From NCBI GenBank assembly GCA_965261915.1, contig CBDHDW010000013.1, positions 1,054,001 through 1,118,000 on the forward strand: a stretch of DNA of 64,000 nt. Direction: 5' to 3'. Of the stretch, positions 52,360-62,539 are shown piece after piece (position 1 is the first letter of the stretch; every line of letters starts with the position of its first letter). The stretch comes from JAIBDK01 sp965261915 (GTDB taxonomy: Bacteria; Pseudomonadota; Gammaproteobacteria; Arenicellales; Poriferihabitantaceae). A model generated the notes under the pieces. That model was not told where the DNA came from and searched no databases. It worked only from the letters and a program-made list of their open reading frames with translations. Made by a program: the position numbers and the translations under genes.

Positions 52360-54357
52360 TTAATTTGATAAAAGATTGTTTACGGTTTTAACCACATTCT
52401 CTGCAGTCATTCCCAAATACTCAAATACCGCATTGGCAGGTGCCGACTCACCGAAGGTATCAATACTGACCACCGCACCTGATAGACCGGTGTATTTTAG
52501 CCAGCCATCTCCGACCCCGGCTTCAATTGCAACACGGGCTGTTATTTCGGGTGGCAATACCGACTCGCGATATTCCTTATCCTGTTGGTCAAACAAATCT
52601 GTAGACGGCATTGAAACTACCCGAATCTGATATTCCGTCAACGTTTCAGCTGCCTGCATTGCCAGACTGACTTCTGATCCAGTCGCTATCAATACCGCAT
52701 CCGGTGTGCCGTCAGTGTCTCGCAAGATATAGCCGCCACGCTGAATATTTGACAACTGTTCCTGAGTGCGAATCTGATGCGGTAAGTTTTGTCTTGAGAA
52801 AATCAGTGAATATGGTTTATCGGTCGATGCACAGGCCTGTTGCCAGGCAACCATTGATTCAACAGCATCACAAGGACGCCAAACTGACATTCCGGGCATT
52901 AATCGTAAAGTTGCAGTTTGCTCAACTGCCTGGTGCGTGGGTCCGTCTTCTCCGAGGCCAACGGAGTCGTGAGTAAAAACAAAAAGGCTCGGTATTTTCA
53001 TCAACGCCGCCATTCGAAGCGCATTCCGGGCATACTCTGAAAACATCAAAAACGTCGCACCGTATGGTTTAAATCCACCGTAGAGCGCCATGCCGTTAAC
53101 AATCGCAGCCATCGCAAATTCACGAACGCCAAAATAAATATAGTTACCAGCGGCATTATCCTGTATTCCACTGGAACCCGACCAGAAGGTTAAGTTAGAC
53201 CCGGCCAGATCTGCAGACCCGCCAATTAACTCGGGTAATTCAGGACCCAATATTTCCAATGCATTGAGAGAGGCCTTGCGTGTCGCAATGGTTTCCGCCT
53301 GGTCATTGACTGTTGTTAACTGGGCCAGGCAATTCTCTTGCCAGTTCGAAGGCAATTCTCTGTTCCATCGCCGTTCAATCTCACTAGCCAGTTCTGGATA
53401 GTTTTCCCGGTAACCGGCAAAAAGCGCATTCCAGGCGGCCGCTTCTTCTGCACCGGCATTTACGGCATTCCAGTTCGCGTAAATTTCTTCTGGAATAACA
53501 AAAGGCTCATGATCCCAGCCCAGATTTTGCCGAACCAGCGCAATCTCATCTTCACCCAATGGGGCACCGTGACTGGACTCTTTCCCGCCTTTATTCGGTG
53601 AACCGAAACCAATAGTCGTTTTACAGCAAATTAAGGTTGGCTTATCAGTTTCACTTTGCGCTTGCTTGATAGCCGATTCAATGGCACCGGCATCGTGGCC
53701 ATCTACATTCGCAATAACATGCCAACCATAACTTTCGAATCGCTGAGGGGTGTTGTCCGTAAACCAGCCGTCAGTTTTACCATCAATCGAAATACCATTA
53801 TCATCATAAAATGCAATGAGTTTTCCCAGTTTCAATGTACCCGCAAGAGAACATCCTTCATGAGAAATTCCTTCCATCAAACAGCCGTCGCCTAAAAACA
53901 CATAAGTATGGTGATCGATAATTTTGTGGTTATCACGATTAAACTGTGCAGCGAGTGTTTTTTCGGCCACGGCCATTCCAATGGCATTGCAGATTCCCTG
54001 ACCTAATGGCCCCGTGGTTGTCTCTACTCCCGGGGTATGGCCATATTCTGGATGACCGGGTGTTTTTGAATGTAACTGTCTGAAATTTTTTATTTCTTCA
54101 ATATCAACATCATAACCACTTAAATGCAGCAACGAATAAATCAACATAGACCCATGGCCATTGGAAAGCACAAATCGGTCACGATTTGGCCACGACGGAT
54201 TTGCCGGATTGTGGCTCAAAAAGTCAGACCACAGCACCTCAGCGATATCTGCCATACCCATAGGTGCACCGGGATGTCCAGAGTTCGCTTTTTGCACAGC
54301 ATCCATACTCAATGCTCTAATCGCATTGGCTTTTTCTCTTCGACTCACTGACGACAT
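52360..54357 (-). CDS. tkt: Transketolase
   Basis: This 665-residue ThDP-dependent enzyme transfers two-carbon units in the pentose phosphate pathway. The N-terminal AIRALSMDAVQKANSGHPG, the ThDP/Mg motif GDGCLMEGISHEG to YDDN, and the second-domain segments THDSVGLGEDGPTHQ and ESFGESAPA-like (TFGESAPANAVF) are typical. Length is normal. It heads the tkt-gap-pgk run. The 240 bp upstream is AT-rich with no convincing gene. Confidence 0.96.
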   Translation of the reverse strand: MSSVSRREKANAIRALSMDAVQKANSGHPGAPMGMADIAEVLWSDFLSHNPANPSWPNRDRFVLSNGHGSMLIYSLLHLSGYDVDIEEIKNFRQLHSKTPGHPEYGHTPGVETTTGPLGQGICNAIGMAVAEKTLAAQFNRDNHKIIDHHTYVFLGDGCLMEGISHEGCSLAGTLKLGKLIAFYDDNGISIDGKTDGWFTDNTPQRFESYGWHVIANVDGHDAGAIESAIKQAQSETDKPTLICCKTTIGFGSPNKGGKESSHGAPLGEDEIALVRQNLGWDHEPFVIPEEIYANWNAVNAGAEEAAAWNALFAGYRENYPELASEIERRWNRELPSNWQENCLAQLTTVNDQAETIATRKASLNALEILGPELPELIGGSADLAGSNLTFWSGSSGIQDNAAGNYIYFGVREFAMAAIVNGMALYGGFKPYGATFLMFSEYARNALRMAALMKIPSLFVFTHDSVGLGEDGPTHQAVEQTATLRLMPGMSVWRPCDAVESMVAWQQACASTDKPYSLIFSRQNLPHQIRTQEQLSNIQRGGYILRDTDGTPDAVLIATGSEVSLAMQAAETLTEYQIRVVSMPSTDLFDQQDKEYRESVLPPEITARVAIEAGVGDGWLKYTGLSGAVVSIDTFGESAPANAVFEYLGMTAENVVKTVNNLLSN

Positions 54358-54597
54358 TTAATCACTTTGCAAATAGATATGTTAGATATAGTGGATAAGT
54401 TATTGATAAAACAAAATAAAATTAAACTATCAAATCTTGATTTTGTTCTTTTATTTCAGCAATTTAGCGCACACCAAGGTGTTCTAGCCGGACTCGAAAT
54501 ATATCGTTTTTTTGTCTCTGGAAGAACCCCAAAACAGGAAATTTATGCAATTAGATTATCTGAGGTCCGATAGCGGGAATAAATTTACCGACTCAAA

Positions 54598-55440
54598 CTA
54601 AAACGGAGACTGTTGGGACAATTCGCTATTATTATCAATCCAGAGTTCCCACTGCCTCAACAAATCCTGATTCACAGCAGCTACTACGGATCGTTTTCGT
54701 AGTTTCCCGCAATCTAATGGCTGCCCGGAAAGTGAAGTTGCAGCACCACCCGCTTCAAGCAATATCAGATACCCGGCAGAGAAATCCCATAATTTTTGAC
54801 CACCGTGTAAATATAGCTGTATCCTGCCTGCAGCAAGCCAACACCATTCCAAAACCGATGACCCAAGATTTCTTTGTGATCGATAAGGCGGGCATCGAAC
54901 TAATTGTGCCGACAGATCACCTACCAATCTCTTATAGTCAACATTGGCGACACAATCCTGAAGTTCTTTCGTCGCGGGCGTTTTTAGACGGCTACCGTTT
55001 AGATAGGCCCCTTTTCCATGTTCAGCCGAAAAACACTCGTCTCTTACAGGGTCGTAAACCACTGCCAACACCGGCTCGCCTTTAATAACCAATGCAAGGG
55101 ATACGCCAAAAAACAAAAATCCAGATATGAAATTTGTTGTGCCGTCCAATGGATCCAGCGCCCAGTAGCCGGTCAAATCCGATTCGCAAACCCGGACCTG
55201 ATCCTCGTAGGTCATTTCTTCGCCAATAAACCCAAACCGGGGCCAACGATTCAGGAGTTCGTGCCTCAATCGGCTTTGCATTCCTTCGTCCACCTCCGTA
55301 ACCAGACTTCCATCTCCTTTTAAGGCCGTATCCAGATTGATCCTATCTTGAGTAATTATCTGTTTTGATGCAGATTTTACAATGGCGACTATCTCAGATA
55401 ATTCGGGCCTTTCGTTTTCAACCCGATGCGATTCTTCCAT
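54598..55440 (-). CDS. Inositol monophosphatase-family protein
   Basis: This 280-residue Mg-dependent phosphatase superfamily member has GEEMTYED (first metal Glu), ALDPLDGTTNFISG (Asp-Pro-x-Asp-Gly-Thr motif) and KLWDFSAGYLILLEAGG (third metal Asp). Substrate cannot be told: inositol phosphates, 3'-phosphoadenosine 5'-phosphate (CysQ) or sugar bisphosphates are all possible. It lies 2 bp after the cheW-like stop on the same strand, so it may be co-transcribed with the chemosensory genes. Confidence 0.88.
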   Translation of the reverse strand: MEESHRVENERPELSEIVAIVKSASKQIITQDRINLDTALKGDGSLVTEVDEGMQSRLRHELLNRWPRFGFIGEEMTYEDQVRVCESDLTGYWALDPLDGTTNFISGFLFFGVSLALVIKGEPVLAVVYDPVRDECFSAEHGKGAYLNGSRLKTPATKELQDCVANVDYKRLVGDLSAQLVRCPPYRSQRNLGSSVLEWCWLAAGRIQLYLHGGQKLWDFSAGYLILLEAGGAATSLSGQPLDCGKLRKRSVVAAVNQDLLRQWELWIDNNSELSQQSPF

Positions 55441-55442
55441 AT

Positions 55443-55892
55443 CTAATGACTATTAAACAAATAGCTGGAGAGTGTATCCAAATCAGGTATAAAACCGCTA
55501 ACCCCGTCTATTTCGACAGCGTCGAGCAAAAATTCGTTACTCGCCACCAACGCCTGTTGAGACTCGTTTTGCAGACTTTGCAGTCTTTCATCAACGTTTA
55601 ATACCCTCGGAGAATCGAGGCTCGTCAAAGCGAACAGATCAGTAGATTTGCTTCCCTTCATTGGCCATAAAATAACTGCTCGCTCATAAGCGTCAGACGA
55701 ATCTGAAGTTGAACCTAACAACCCTGAAGAATGTATCAGCGGTAAAGAATATTCCCGCCATATGATCGCGCTATCCACAAAACTGAGTTTACTGTTCCAT
55801 AGCTGCTCTGACTCACTACCCATAATCTGCGCCACCATACTGACTGGAACAAATATCGCCCCCCGTGCTGAACTAATTTCCAATACCTGCAT
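55443..55892 (-). CDS. CheW-like protein (ChpC-type)
   Basis: This 149-residue single CheW-domain protein has GAIFVPVSMVAQIMG at the start, LPLIHSSGLLG in the middle and VILWPMKGS, as in the scaffolds that couple receptors to the CheA-like kinase in type IV pilus systems. Its ATG shares one base with the chpA stop codon, indicating translational coupling. The position after chpA matches ChpC in Pseudomonas. Confidence 0.75.
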   Translation of the reverse strand: MQVLEISSARGAIFVPVSMVAQIMGSESEQLWNSKLSFVDSAIIWREYSLPLIHSSGLLGSTSDSSDAYERAVILWPMKGSKSTDLFALTSLDSPRVLNVDERLQSLQNESQQALVASNEFLLDAVEIDGVSGFIPDLDTLSSYLFNSH

Positions 55893-58800
55893 CAGTGAAC
55901 TTGTTTTAACCGCAGATAAACCGATTTCATTGCCTGCTCCAATTCAGTCACATCGTAAGGTTTAGTGATATATTCATTCGCGCCGAGATTCATTGCGCGA
56001 GCACGGTGCATATCTCCGGCACGCGAAGTTATAACAATTACAGGCAGGTTTTTATACTTTTCGTCTTCACGCAATCTGATCAAAAGTTCGTAGCCATTCA
56101 TTCTTGGCATCTCGAGATCAACCAGCGCTATATCGACAGGTTGTTCATCAATCACTTGAAGGGCATTGACACCATCGACCGCCGCAACAACATCCAGGCC
56201 AAGACCCTCCATATCTCTTTGCATTACTTTTCTTACTACCAGAGAATCGTCTACCACCAACACTGTTTGAATGATAGACAACAAATCAATGCTTTCCAGT
56301 TCATTATCCATCTCAGAAGCAGATTTATCGTCACCTGCAAACAGAAGATCGGCGTGCGGAAGCGCCGAAATCTGTCGATCCAGGTATTCACCCGGGTTTA
56401 TAATCAACACAATACTGGTGTCTGCAAGCACGGTTACACCGCTGATACCCGCTATTGAGGTTAATTGCCGGCCGGGAGTTTTACTCACGATTTCCACTGT
56501 TTCATCAAATTGATCAACCTCAAACGCGGCTACCCGATTTGCCATCCTGATCAAAATAATAGACCGATAAACCTCATCCGTACTCAGGCTGGTCTGCCCC
56601 AAACGGTCGGCGAGATTAATGATAGGCAAAGACTCACCGTCTACCACAACATGTCCTTCGCCGTTAATTTCGCTAATATCAGCGTCTCGGACCTTCATAA
56701 CGCGCTCTATTGTTCGTGTGAGAATAGCAAACCGATACGACCCGACATGAACTAACAACGCTTGAGAAATCGTCATGGTTACCGGCAACCTAAACTGGAA
56801 GGCTGTGCCTTTTTCGGGTGTTGACGAAACACTCATGCTACCGCCAAGCGACCTGACTGCTTGCAGCACCACATCCATTCCTACCCCCCGACCGGATTCC
56901 ATACTGACCCTGTCAGCGGTACTAAAACCCGGCTCGGTAATAACTTGAAGCAAGATATCATCGCTAATTTCATCCGATTGCCGAATCAGGCCCAAATCGA
57001 CAGCGCGTTTTTGCAATACCGCCTTTTTTAAACCGGCGCCATCGTCACTAAAACTGATCAACAACTCTGATCCCTGTTGGGTTACGCTTAAATCGACATT
57101 ACCATTAGCCGGTTTTTTCGCGCCGGTTCTAACGGCAGCCTCTTCTATGCCATGTATTACCGAGTTTCTAATCATGTGTTCAAATGGTGCGACCATACTA
57201 TCCATAACCTGACGATCCACTTCGATATCACCGCCTTGCGAAGAAAAATCCACGGGCTTTCCAACGCGTCTTGATGTTTCCCGTACGAGTTGGCGAAACC
57301 TGGGAAGATATTCGTTAATGGAAGCCATTCGTGCATTGATCAGCCCATCCTGTAATTGTTCACCAAGATGAAACTGCCGCACCAGTGCACCACCAAGCTC
57401 TGAAGCGCGTTCACTTAACTGACGCTCCACACGACTGAGATCATCCAGCTGCTGATTCACCTCTCTTGCCCTCGCCTGAAGTCGCGAGTATCTGTCGAGC
57501 TGCAGCGGATCAAAGTCTTCATCATCTGCTTCGGTGGATTGGCTTTCCGGCATCGCTCGCATTTGTGCATCCGCTTCAAATTCAAGATCACGCAATCCTT
57601 CTCTGATCGTTTTCATGCTATCCCGCAACACACCAAGTTCATTCCGAGTAGAATCAAGTGTTGTTTTTAGCTGAGTTCGGGTCAATCCTAATTCACCAGA
57701 ATAATTCAACAAATCCGTCAGTTTCTTATTATCGATTCGCATTGTTGCAGCAGTGCTTTCCGCCGCGGCTGTCCTTACGACAGGCTTCGCTATTGTCTGA
57801 CTATCAACGCTGACGCTGGGTTCAGCCGGTTCTGGAGTTGAGCTAACCTGACGCTTGCTATTGGACACTTCCAAAGCGGCATCCTGATCTGTTTCTGTTT
57901 CTGTTTCTGCACTCGCCATAGCCGATGAATCATCAATCAGATCTCCATCGGTTTCAGCTGTTTGCTCCGCATCCTTTGCTTGCATGTCTACTTCCACGGG
58001 CTCCATACTGGAAGCCTGTTGTAAGCTCAACAAGTCTTTTACATTCTCAGCAACATCTTTCACCGATTCTTCTACAGTGTCTTCTGCAGAGACATCCGTT
58101 GCTGCATCTTGCTCATTGATTTCGACGACTTCTACCTCTTCCTCTCCGCTCAATCCTTTAGTTACATCAGTTTCTTCAACCTCTTCAACCTCTTCAATGT
58201 CTGCTGCCAGTCCTTCTGATTGAAAGCCATCAATTTGATCATCGGAAATCGAGATATCGTCTAACTGATGTGTGGTTTTTTCATTTTCATCTTGCTCCTC
58301 TAAACCTGATGCAGTATCTTCCGCTAACGCCTCCGCCTCCTTAATCGCCTCTTTTCCGGACAGCAGTAATTCAACCATACTGATCAGTGACCGCATGTGC
58401 CCTTCGTTGCGCCCTGGAATAAACCCTAATTCACTAGCCAGACCATCATGCATTTCCTCTAGCAAATTCAACATTGCGTCACCGTCATCAGCAATGTTCC
58501 CGTCATCTCGTTCCAGCAAGCTTTCAACGTTATGACTCAGCAATGATATTTCATCAAATCCAGTTGCTGCCGCACTACCCTTCAGGGTATGGAACTCTCT
58601 ACGTATCCCAGCGAGAATTTCATCGTCATAACCATCCGTTCGCCATTCAGTAAGAAAAGAATTCATTCTACTTAGAAGGATTCGAGATTCTTCGATGAAT
58701 ATTTCTTTCAATTCGATATCGAAATCGTCTTCTGCAGAGGCATCCGTTGCTGCATCTTGCTCATTGATTTCGACGACTTCTACCTCTTCCTCTCCGCTCA

Positions 58801-61800
58801 ATCCTTTAGTTACATCAGTCTCTTCAACCTCTTCAATGTCTGCTGCCAGTCCTTCTGATTGAAAGCCATCAATTTGATCATCGGAAATCGAGATATCGTC
58901 TAACTGATGTGTGGTTTTTTCATTTTCATCTTGCTCCTCTAAACCTGATGCAGTATCTTCCGCTAACGCCTCCGCCTCCTTAATCGCCTCTTTTCCGGAC
59001 AGCAGTAATTCAACCATACTGATCAGTGACCGCATGTGCCCTTCGTTGCGCCCTGGAATAAACCCTAATTCACTAGCCAGACCATCATGCATTTCCTCTA
59101 GCAAATTCAACATTGCGTCACCGTCATCAGCAATGTTCCCGTCATCTCGTTCCAGCAAGCTTTCAACGTTATGACTCAGCAATGATATTTCATCAAATCC
59201 AGTTGCTGCCGCACTACCCTTCAGGGTATGGAACTCTCTACGTATCCCAGCGAGAATTTCATCGTCATAACCATCCGTTCGCCATTCAGTAAGAAAAGAA
59301 TTCATTCTACTTAGAAGGATTCGAGATTCTTCGATGAATATTTCTTTCAATTCGATATCGAAATCGTCATCACTTTCGGATTGTTCTTCCGCTTCTTCTA
59401 CTTGACCACCAACCTGATCCATCTCCTCATCAGTACCGTGAACCATACGAACGTCCAGTTCATCCTTATCGCTGTTATCGTTTTTATCGCCGAGGGAATC
59501 GGGTTGTGATGATTCAACCTGATCATCAATCTCGTCGCAGTTAATTTGCACATCTTCAATGTCATCAGCGTCACCAATGGCAAAATCAATATCCTCGTCA
59601 TCGTCTCTATCTGATGCGTCATCCTCAACCACCAAAGGGATCGTGTGTTTTACGAATAGACTGCTAATTCGTCGAAACCCGGATACAGCATCGGATATTT
59701 GAGCTTGAGAATCGACGCTAATCAGGTCACTGACTGATATTTCGGCGGCTATCTTGTCTAATGACGCTGCAAAGGCATCCAAAGTTGAGCCATACATTGA
59801 GAGTACAGGTGTTTCAGCGCGATCTATTGTCAGATAAGGTTTAGCCGCAACTAATACATCCCCTAAACCGGTCAAGCCAACACTGTTAAAGTTGCCTGTA
59901 AGTGTGTGCACCACTCGGCTTACGGTTTCGCAGTTTTCTTTTAGTACTTTCGGATCATAACCGCCGTCACGTGCAGCAATTAAAAAGAAATCCCGGCTTT
60001 CGGACAGCAAATTCGAAAGCCGGGTAAGATCATCTGCAAACACAGCACTAAGTTCTGCATCCAGCTCCGCAGCGATATACCGATGGTCGTATACGTTCTC
60101 GATATGGTGAACTTCCTGCTCGGTGTCTGCAGATAAAACAGGAACCTCATCAGCGATATCTTCAATGTTTTCATCTGGCAATTCATCTGCATCTGTATCA
60201 TCTGATTCCGCTTCCAGATTATTTTCATCACGCCCTGCCTTTTCCAGATCACGTATTTGGTCGTTGACTCGTGATATGTAGCGATGCGCTTCAGGACTCA
60301 GTGCAATTTCATTCTGGCTTACTTTCGACAGCAGCCTGCTGGCCATGGAAGCCAGCTTTTTCGACTCCGGATTGATCAGCTCCTGATGCCCATCCTGTAT
60401 CGAGTTAAATAACAGAATCAGATGCAGCAAATCCCCACTCACATCATCTTCATCAACAATTCGAGCCTGAACAATTTCGATCTGATTAAGTACCGAATGG
60501 ATATCCTCATCAAAACTGCCTATTTCATCAATTACCGACTCCAGATGCTCTATCATTTCACCCGTGGGCAGTTCAAGGCTTTCGATATCAGTTTCACTAC
60601 CCATTTGCGCTGAGACAGCGCTTATGGAATTTTCCAATTCTGTGAAATCACTCTCAGCATCACCATCCAGACTGGTTTCAATTTCGACATGAGATGAACC
60701 TTCATCTTTGATCTCTAAAGCGGGTTCCTGATCGAGCTTTTCCAACATTTCATATGCTCGTTCAACAACACTGTCAATATGAGAATTGCCCTGCGAAATC
60801 ATATCCGCAGATACGCCAACAGAGGCCACTATAAACGCAAGCGTTTCTTTCGCGTGGGCTGAAATCTCCTCACCATCTTGCGCCAGTTTTTTAGTTGATT
60901 CGACGACCTGAGTTGTCAACTCAGCAACTCGGGATTGCTCTAAAAATGCAAACAGATTACCGATTTCAAACAGCTTTCTACCAAACGACGGAAATTCATT
61001 TTCAGAAGCCGTACCCTTATGGGAAGAAATGATGTTTTCAACCTCCCCAAGGTAACGCTTTATCTCTACTACGACAGCGTCTCTTGCGCCACTAAATTCA
61101 AGTTGAGCCTGCTGAGATTCTTGCGTAAACGCAACGGATTGATCGCGCCCCTGAACGTCTGCCAGATTCGCCAGCTCGTCGATATGAGATTGCAGAGACT
61201 GTTGCCACTGTTCATTGACAGAGCCGGGGCTTCTAAGCGTTTCTTCAAACATCAGCAATGAAGATGCTATTTTGATGTCCGAACCCGAAGCAAACAAACT
61301 TTCAGACGTTAGGTTTGCGGACTTGATCGAGTCTCGAAAAACGTCAACGAAATCCACCAGTTTTCCATACTTTTCATCACTTGTAACCTCAACCAGTTTA
61401 TCCAGATCATCAAAAAACTCACTGGTTTCGGAGTTGTCCAGCCCACCGGAAAAATAAGCGTCGAGTCGATTTTCAAGACGCGCAAAATCCGCATGCGTTA
61501 TCTCTTGAGCGAGTTCTTTAATGCGATCAGCCAGCTCCGTAAACTGATCAGTAAAGACTGACTTTTTATCGAAGATAAACCATTTATGCAGATCAACGAG
61601 GTTACGAATTTCAGCCGCCCTTCCCTCATCATCCTGGTTAGCTTCTCGCTGGTTTTCGTTTGATAGAGCCACTCCAATATCAAACAACATGTGCCGTATC
61701 AGTTCATCCGGTGGAGAACTAACAATATCTCCTAAACGGTCCTCTCTCATTCGGCTTAGCTCAGCATCCAGCTCGGCAAAATGTGCCTTTATTTCAGCAT

Positions 61801-62494
61801 TCGATTCTATTTCACCTTTTTTGATCGACTCGATGAAACCGGCTGCAACCCACCAGAGTTGCTGTAAGACACTCGGTCCGCCAATTCTATTCAAATTTAA
61901 CATTAGGTCTTGCAGCACTTCCAAAGCATGTTCTTTGTCCCTGTCATTTAGCCAGGATAGCAGGGCTTGTCTGAATCGCTTTCTCAGGTGATATAAAACG
62001 TTTTGCCTTTTTTCCGGTGGAAACGACAGAATGTCATTTGAAGCAACACCCAAATCCAGATCAAGTGTTGGATCAAATAAATCATATTGGGTGATTTTCG
62101 GTTTTCCGATTTTGCTGCGTACTGCATTAATATCATCCAGCAATATTAATGGTGATTGCGGATTCTGGCTTTCGATTGCCCCCAGATACCGCTTTAAATG
62201 ATCCAGCCCAGTTCGTAATATTTGTACCGCAATATTGGAATCAGGGTTTAATTCACTATCAGTGAGTCGGGCAGTCAATACCTCAAGGTCCTCAGCGAGG
62301 ATACTTGCAGCTTCGAGCTCAACCATTTGCAACGCGCCCTGAATCTGGTGCAGATCTCGCGAAACCGATTGCAGTTTTTTAAGATCTTCGGATTCAGCTG
62401 CTGCCTCAAGCCCGCCCATAGCCTGCTGCATGGACTGATCCAGCGCCGATTTAATCCAACCGAACGTCTGTGGGTTAGACGAAGGGATAGTCAT
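55892..62494 (-). CDS. chpA: ChpA-type hybrid histidine kinase with multiple HPt domains
   Basis: This 2200-residue CheA-like kinase controls type IV pilus motility and surface signalling. From the N-terminus come several HPt-like domains, including one with His in RDLHQIQGALQ and one with RVVHTLTGNFNSVG. Two tandem near-identical HPt modules follow, with REFHTLKGSAAATG (phospho-His near residues 1089 and 1302). The CheA dimerisation/ATPase segment comes next (SGRGVGMDVVLQAV, SSTPEKGTAFQF), then a CheW-like domain, and a C-terminal receiver (VLVVDDS at about 2082, phospho-Asp in ALVDLEMPRMNG, and TSRAGDMHRARAMNLGAN). Acidic, low-complexity linkers separate the HPts. It lies between pilJ and the cheW-like gene. 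Confidence 0.92.
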   Translation of the reverse strand: MTIPSSNPQTFGWIKSALDQSMQQAMGGLEAAAESEDLKKLQSVSRDLHQIQGALQMVELEAASILAEDLEVLTARLTDSELNPDSNIAVQILRTGLDHLKRYLGAIESQNPQSPLILLDDINAVRSKIGKPKITQYDLFDPTLDLDLGVASNDILSFPPEKRQNVLYHLRKRFRQALLSWLNDRDKEHALEVLQDLMLNLNRIGGPSVLQQLWWVAAGFIESIKKGEIESNAEIKAHFAELDAELSRMREDRLGDIVSSPPDELIRHMLFDIGVALSNENQREANQDDEGRAAEIRNLVDLHKWFIFDKKSVFTDQFTELADRIKELAQEITHADFARLENRLDAYFSGGLDNSETSEFFDDLDKLVEVTSDEKYGKLVDFVDVFRDSIKSANLTSESLFASGSDIKIASSLLMFEETLRSPGSVNEQWQQSLQSHIDELANLADVQGRDQSVAFTQESQQAQLEFSGARDAVVVEIKRYLGEVENIISSHKGTASENEFPSFGRKLFEIGNLFAFLEQSRVAELTTQVVESTKKLAQDGEEISAHAKETLAFIVASVGVSADMISQGNSHIDSVVERAYEMLEKLDQEPALEIKDEGSSHVEIETSLDGDAESDFTELENSISAVSAQMGSETDIESLELPTGEMIEHLESVIDEIGSFDEDIHSVLNQIEIVQARIVDEDDVSGDLLHLILLFNSIQDGHQELINPESKKLASMASRLLSKVSQNEIALSPEAHRYISRVNDQIRDLEKAGRDENNLEAESDDTDADELPDENIEDIADEVPVLSADTEQEVHHIENVYDHRYIAAELDAELSAVFADDLTRLSNLLSESRDFFLIAARDGGYDPKVLKENCETVSRVVHTLTGNFNSVGLTGLGDVLVAAKPYLTIDRAETPVLSMYGSTLDAFAASLDKIAAEISVSDLISVDSQAQISDAVSGFRRISSLFVKHTIPLVVEDDASDRDDDEDIDFAIGDADDIEDVQINCDEIDDQVESSQPDSLGDKNDNSDKDELDVRMVHGTDEEMDQVGGQVEEAEEQSESDDDFDIELKEIFIEESRILLSRMNSFLTEWRTDGYDDEILAGIRREFHTLKGSAAATGFDEISLLSHNVESLLERDDGNIADDGDAMLNLLEEMHDGLASELGFIPGRNEGHMRSLISMVELLLSGKEAIKEAEALAEDTASGLEEQDENEKTTHQLDDISISDDQIDGFQSEGLAADIEEVEETDVTKGLSGEEEVEVVEINEQDAATDASAEDDFDIELKEIFIEESRILLSRMNSFLTEWRTDGYDDEILAGIRREFHTLKGSAAATGFDEISLLSHNVESLLERDDGNIADDGDAMLNLLEEMHDGLASELGFIPGRNEGHMRSLISMVELLLSGKEAIKEAEALAEDTASGLEEQDENEKTTHQLDDISISDDQIDGFQSEGLAADIEEVEEVEETDVTKGLSGEEEVEVVEINEQDAATDVSAEDTVEESVKDVAENVKDLLSLQQASSMEPVEVDMQAKDAEQTAETDGDLIDDSSAMASAETETETDQDAALEVSNSKRQVSSTPEPAEPSVSVDSQTIAKPVVRTAAAESTAATMRIDNKKLTDLLNYSGELGLTRTQLKTTLDSTRNELGVLRDSMKTIREGLRDLEFEADAQMRAMPESQSTEADDEDFDPLQLDRYSRLQARAREVNQQLDDLSRVERQLSERASELGGALVRQFHLGEQLQDGLINARMASINEYLPRFRQLVRETSRRVGKPVDFSSQGGDIEVDRQVMDSMVAPFEHMIRNSVIHGIEEAAVRTGAKKPANGNVDLSVTQQGSELLISFSDDGAGLKKAVLQKRAVDLGLIRQSDEISDDILLQVITEPGFSTADRVSMESGRGVGMDVVLQAVRSLGGSMSVSSTPEKGTAFQFRLPVTMTISQALLVHVGSYRFAILTRTIERVMKVRDADISEINGEGHVVVDGESLPIINLADRLGQTSLSTDEVYRSIILIRMANRVAAFEVDQFDETVEIVSKTPGRQLTSIAGISGVTVLADTSIVLIINPGEYLDRQISALPHADLLFAGDDKSASEMDNELESIDLLSIIQTVLVVDDSLVVRKVMQRDMEGLGLDVVAAVDGVNALQVIDEQPVDIALVDLEMPRMNGYELLIRLREDEKYKNLPVIVITSRAGDMHRARAMNLGANEYITKPYDVTELEQAMKSVYLRLKQVH
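58081..59367 (-). repeat. Tandem duplication of an HPt module within chpA
   Basis: Unit A (58081-58728, 648 bp) and unit B (58729-59367, 639 bp) are almost identical at nucleotide level. The only differences I saw are a 9-bp in-frame indel (EEVEEVEET against EEVEET) and isolated substitutions. Each unit encodes one HPt domain (DFDIELKEIFIEESRILLSR to REFHTLKG to LLERDDGN) plus its acidic linker. Near-identity including silent sites means the duplication is recent. Confidence 0.93.
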
Positions 62495-62539
62495 TATTTA
62501 AGCCATTCAGACGAGCTGGTAATAAAGATAAAAATTGAA

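Noticed and set aside
54367..54573. 68-residue plus-strand frame upstream of transketolase
   Set aside because: AT-rich promoter-region sequence with no similarity that I recognise; treated as chance.
58081..59367. CRISPR-like or VNTR interpretation of the chpA repeat
   Set aside because: The units are over 600 bp, in frame and encode full HPt domains; this is a coding tandem duplication.
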